From NCBI RefSeq assembly GCF_014649335.1, contig NZ_BMSV01000008.1, positions 1 through 64,000 on the forward strand: DNA of 64,000 nt. Reading direction: 5' to 3'. Positions 61,157 to 64,000 of the stretch are shown here, in pieces. Both the position numbers and the translations under genes were made by a program. The notes below the pieces were generated by a model, which was not told the DNA's origin, did no database searches, and worked only from the letters and a program-made list of their open reading frames with translations. The stretch is from Streptomyces roseolilacinus (GTDB lineage Bacteria > Actinomycetota > Actinomycetes > Streptomycetales > Streptomycetaceae). Numbering within the stretch: position 1 is the stretch's first letter; every line of letters starts with the position of its first letter.

Positions 61157-62311
61157 GTGACGGACGGAGCAGTTACTGAGGCCGCGCGCGTGCTCGTGGC
61201 GGCCGACAAGTTCAAGGGGTCCCTCACGGCCGTACAGGTCGCGGAGCGGGTGACGGCGGGGCTCCGGCACGTCGTCCCGGGCGTCCGGGTGGAGGCGCTG
61301 CCGGTCGCGGACGGCGGCGACGGCACGGTCGCGGCCGCGGTGGCGGCCGGATTCGAACGCCGCGAGGTCCGGGTGACCGGCCCGCTCGGCGAGCCCGTCA
61401 CGGCGGCGTTCGCCCTGCGCGACGGGACGGCGGTCGTGGAGATGGCGGAGGCGTCCGGCCTCCAGCTGCTGCCCGACGGCGTCTTCGCGCCCCTCACGGC
61501 GACCACGTACGGCTCCGGCGAACTGCTGCGCGCCGCGCTCGACGCGGGGGCCCGCACCCTCGTCTTCGGCGTCGGCGGCAGCGCCACGACCGACGGCGGC
61601 GCCGGCATGCTCGCCGCGCTCGGCGCGCGGTTCCTGGACGCGGACGGCGAGCCCGTCGGCCCGGGCGGCGGCGGCCTGCGCGACCTGGCGACGGCCGACC
61701 TGTCGGGGCTGGACCCGCGCTTCGCCGACGTGGAGCTGGTGCTCGCCAGTGATGTCGACAACCCGCTGACCGGCCCGAAGGGCGCCCCGGCGGTGTTCGG
61801 TCCGCAGAAGGGCGCGACCCCGGAGGACGTGGCGGTCCTGGACGCGGCGCTCGTGCGGTACGTCGAGGTGCTGGAGAAGGCCGTGGGCCCGCGCGCCGCC
61901 GAGGCGGCCGTCTCGCCGGGCGCGGGCGGCGCGGGCGGCATCGGCTACGGCGCCCTGGTCGGCCTCGGCGCGGGCTTCCGCCCCGGCATCGAGCTGATGC
62001 TGGACATCCTGGGCTTCACCGAGGCCCTCGGCCGGGCCACGCTCGTGATCACCGGCGAGGGGTCCCTCGACGAGCAGACCCTGCACGGCAAGGCCCCGGC
62101 GGGCGTCGCCGCGGCGGCCCGCGCGGCCGGGGTCGAGGTCGTCGCGGTCTGCGGCCGCCTGGCGCTGCCCCCGGAGGCCCTGGGCCGGGCGGGCATCCGC
62201 CGCGCGTACCCCCTCACCGACCTGGAGCCGGACCCGGCCCGGTGCATCGCCGAGGCGGGCCCCCTCCTGGAGCGGGCCGCGGCGGGCATCGCCCGCGACT
62301 TCCTGCGCTGA
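61157..62311 (+). CDS. Glycerate 2-kinase (GarK/GlxK family)
   Basis: A 384-residue protein starting at a GTG after AAGGG. LVAADKFKGSLTAVQVAE at the N-terminus, PVADGGDGTV, GVGGSATTDGGAGML and ITGEGSLDEQT are the family signatures. It phosphorylates D-glycerate in glyoxylate/allantoin or serine-related metabolism. It is transcribed away from the BCCT gene and followed by a long hairpin. Confidence 0.94.
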   Translation: MTDGAVTEAARVLVAADKFKGSLTAVQVAERVTAGLRHVVPGVRVEALPVADGGDGTVAAAVAAGFERREVRVTGPLGEPVTAAFALRDGTAVVEMAEASGLQLLPDGVFAPLTATTYGSGELLRAALDAGARTLVFGVGGSATTDGGAGMLAALGARFLDADGEPVGPGGGGLRDLATADLSGLDPRFADVELVLASDVDNPLTGPKGAPAVFGPQKGATPEDVAVLDAALVRYVEVLEKAVGPRAAEAAVSPGAGGAGGIGYGALVGLGAGFRPGIELMLDILGFTEALGRATLVITGEGSLDEQTLHGKAPAGVAAAARAAGVEVVAVCGRLALPPEALGRAGIRRAYPLTDLEPDPARCIAEAGPLLERAAAGIARDFLR

Positions 62312-62363
62312 CGCCCCGCCGGGACCGCGCACCCCGGCCCGCCCCGCGCCCCGCCGGGACAGC

Positions 62364-62399
62364 GCCCCACGGCCGGGACCCCGGTCCCGGCCGTGGGGC
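62364..62399 (+). terminator. Terminator after the glycerate kinase
   Basis: Perfect 17-bp arms (GCCCCACGGCCGGGACC at 62364-62380 with 62383-62399) and a 2-base gap, about 50 bp after the stop. Confidence 0.8.
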
Positions 62400-62481
62400 C
62401 CCGGCGGGGCTCACGGCCCGGCGGGCGCCGCCGCGAAGCCCCGGTCACCGGGGCGCAACACACCGCTGCGAGGATCCGATC

Positions 62482-63018
62482 ATGGACATGGACACCATCC
62501 GCATCGAGACCCTCGACGGCGGGCGCATCCGCGCCGGGGCCGGCGGCGAACTGGCCGCCCTGCTCCGGGACGCCGTCCACGGCGGCGCCTCCGTCGGCTT
62601 CCTGGCCCCGCTCGGTACCGGCGAGGCGGCCGCCTGGTGGCGCGGCCTCGCCGCGGAGGCCGAGGAGGGCGTACGGACCGTCTGGGCGGCGTACGACGCC
62701 GCGGGCACCCTCCTGGGCGTCGTGACGCTCGTCCGGGCCGGCGCGCCGAACCAGCGGCACCGCGGCGACATCGCCAAGCTCCTGGTGCACAGCTCCGCGC
62801 GGGGCCGCGGGCTCGGGCGTCGGCTGCTGGCCGCCGCCGAGGCGGGGGCGGCCGCCGCCGGCCTGACCCTGCTCGTCCTCGACACCGAGACCGGCAGCCC
62901 CGCCGAGGGCCTCTACCGGTCCGCCGGGTGGACCAGGGCCGGGACCATCCCCGGGTACGCCGCGGACCCGTCGGGGGAGCCGCGCCCCACCACGTACTAC
63001 TACAAGGCGCTCGGCTGA
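62482..63018 (+). CDS. GNAT-family N-acetyltransferase
   Basis: A 178-residue protein with the acetyl-CoA-binding motif A region IAKLLVHSSARGRGLGRRLLAAAE (Q/RxxGxG/A as ARGRGLG) and the C-terminal EGLYRSAGWTRAGTIPGYA segment typical of GNAT enzymes. The acceptor is unknown. It stands alone between two terminators. Confidence 0.9.
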   Translation: MDMDTIRIETLDGGRIRAGAGGELAALLRDAVHGGASVGFLAPLGTGEAAAWWRGLAAEAEEGVRTVWAAYDAAGTLLGVVTLVRAGAPNQRHRGDIAKLLVHSSARGRGLGRRLLAAAEAGAAAAGLTLLVLDTETGSPAEGLYRSAGWTRAGTIPGYAADPSGEPRPTTYYYKALG

Positions 63019-63032
63019 GGGCGCAGGGCGAA

Positions 63033-63061
63033 GGGCCCGGGTGCGCGTCGCACCCGGGCCC
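63033..63061. terminator. Bidirectional terminator between the GNAT gene and pssA
   Basis: Perfect 13-bp arms (GGGCCCGGGTGCG at 63033-63045 with 63049-63061) and a 3-base loop between convergent genes. Confidence 0.8.
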
Positions 63062-63078
63062 CTCACACGGTCATCCGC

Positions 63079-63954
63079 CTACGGCAGCTGCGCCGCCCGC
63101 GCCTCCCGGTTCTCGCGCCGGTTGTCGCGGAAGGTGTTCACCCGCCGCGCCGTTGCGAACAGCGGGATCACCGCGCCCAGCACGACCTGCAGCGCGCAGC
63201 CCGTCTGGAGCAGCAGCTGGCCGCCCGGCGCGTCGAACGCCCACGCCGCCAGCAGGGCCATCGCGCCGACGATCCAGCTGAGCATCGCCACCGCGAGGGC
63301 GCCCCGCGGCTTGGGGTACTCCACCCGGCTCACCATCAGCCACGCCGTGCCGACGATCGCCAGCAGCGTCGGGATGAACGGCAACTCCAGCAGCACGATC
63401 GACACGACGGTCAGTGCCCCGAAGGGGCTCGGCATGCCCTGGAACATGCCGTCCTTCATCGTCACGACCGAGAATCTCGCCAGCCGCATCACGACGGCGA
63501 GCAGCACCACGATCGCCGCCACCGCGGACACCCGCTGGTGCGCGTCGTCCGCGACCATCCCGTACACGAGCACGAAGTACGCCGGGGCCAGACCGAAGCT
63601 GATCAGGTCGGACAGGTTGTCCAGCTCGGCGCCCATCGGCGACGAGCGGAGCTTGCGCGCCACGAGCCCGTCGAACAGGTCGAAGATCGCCGCGCACAGC
63701 ATCAGGATCACGGCCGTCGCGGCGGAGTGCCGCGCCATGCCGGTCTCCTCGCTGCCCGTGAGGTGCGGGATGAGGATGCCGGTGGTGGTGAAGTACACCG
63801 CCATGAACCCGCACGTGGCGTTGCCCAGCGTGAGCGTGTCGGCTATCGACAGGCGGAGCGACAGAGGCATCTCCTCCTGCTCCTCGGCGGCGGCGGTGTC
63901 CGCCTCGCCGTCGGCGACCCAGCCGGCCGGTCGCTCGGGCTCAATCACGGTCAA
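63079..63954 (-). CDS. pssA: CDP-diacylglycerol--serine O-phosphatidyltransferase (phosphatidylserine synthase)
   Basis: A 291-residue membrane protein with the CDP-alcohol phosphatidyltransferase signature DLFDGLVARKLRSSPMGAEL (Asp92, Asp95, then Asp112 and Asp116) and about eight hydrophobic segments. It makes phosphatidylserine. The start is uncertain: the TTG at 63954 has GGGGG nine bases upstream, and a GTG at 63948 is the alternative. Either overlaps the preceding partial gene, which is probably psd, so the phosphatidylserine to phosphatidylethanolamine steps are encoded together. Confidence 0.93.
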   Translation of the reverse strand: MTVIEPERPAGWVADGEADTAAAEEQEEMPLSLRLSIADTLTLGNATCGFMAVYFTTTGILIPHLTGSEETGMARHSAATAVILMLCAAIFDLFDGLVARKLRSSPMGAELDNLSDLISFGLAPAYFVLVYGMVADDAHQRVSAVAAIVVLLAVVMRLARFSVVTMKDGMFQGMPSPFGALTVVSIVLLELPFIPTLLAIVGTAWLMVSRVEYPKPRGALAVAMLSWIVGAMALLAAWAFDAPGGQLLLQTGCALQVVLGAVIPLFATARRVNTFRDNRRENREARAAQLP

Positions 63955-64000
63955 TGCGAGTCACCCCCGCGGTCGTGGTCTGACCGACCTCGACGGCGAC
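63941..64000 (-). CDS. C-terminal end of an upstream gene, probably phosphatidylserine decarboxylase (partial)
   Basis: On the minus strand an open frame enters from beyond base 64000 and gives 19 residues (VAVEVGQTTTAGVTRIDRD) before a TGA at 63943-63941. The VxVGQxxxAGxT pattern fits the C-terminal strand region of actinobacterial Psd, and psd is the usual gene before pssA in Streptomyces. The fragment is too short to be sure. Confidence 0.5.
   Translation of the reverse strand, partial: VAVEVGQTTTAGVTRIDRD

Overview
The window looks like a Streptomyces (or close actinomycete) chromosome. It has very high G+C with G/C-rich third codon positions, GTG and TTG starts, stop/start overlaps (ATGA, GTGA), and typical Streptomyces housekeeping neighbours (psd/pssA, glycerate kinase, BCCT transporter, AdaA-AlkA fusion). 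No rRNA, tRNA, CRISPR array, insertion sequence or integrase was found.

Bases 1-39265 are the right-hand part of a hybrid NRPS / iterative type I PKS biosynthetic gene cluster whose left end lies outside the window. It holds three NRPS genes. The first (1-11739, 5' truncated) reads A-T-C-A-T-C-A-T-C-A-T followed by a fused serine beta-lactamase/PBP-like domain in the thioesterase position. The second (13121-18256) is A-T-C-A-T. The third (34336-29798, minus) is C-A-T-C, with an EntF-like aryl-accepting first C domain. There is a 6-methylsalicylate-type iterative PKS (28647-23311, minus), a KASIII-like acyltransferase (29732-28671), a discrete ACP (18253-18534) and a CmlS/ChlB4-type FAD halogenase (18531-19877). 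Together these four match the logic of the chlorothricin ChlB1/ChlB3/ChlB2/ChlB4 set that makes and chlorinates 6-methylsalicylate on a free ACP. A tryptophan-halogenase-family enzyme with a flavin reductase, a SyrP/TauD-like hydroxylase, the 2,3-diaminopropionate pair SbnA/SbnB, an MFS exporter, a SARP activator and an ArsR-like regulator complete it.

My reading is an aryl-capped, probably chlorinated, diaminopropionate-containing peptide. It would start on the minus-strand NRPS, cross a split module to the A-first NRPS, and finish on the large NRPS, where the PBP-like domain releases it. A heptamer pair with an 11-bp pitch (GCCGTAT-N4-nnnnTAT) lies upstream of at least three transcription units and is the best candidate for the cluster activator's binding site. 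The product is not identified here.

Bases 39328-47715 are a catabolic unit. A minus-strand run rhaI-rhaD-rhaB-lutA-lutB-lutC (L-rhamnose to L-lactaldehyde and L-lactate, then L-lactate to pyruvate) is divergent from rhaM, with three LacI-type palindromes in the promoter region.

Bases 47856-54883 hold a pentapeptide-repeat membrane protein and, divergently, a translationally coupled pair: a small protein and a STAND-like P-loop/TPR protein that share a short beta-type motif, possibly a signalling or defence pair. Bases 54857-64000 are housekeeping and stress genes: TetR with a divergent FMN reductase, AdaA-AlkA and Ogt alkylation repair, an orphan ribbon-helix-helix protein, NUDIX, BCCT, glycerate kinase, GNAT, PssA and the last codons of a gene that is probably psd. 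Strong hairpins separate most of these units.
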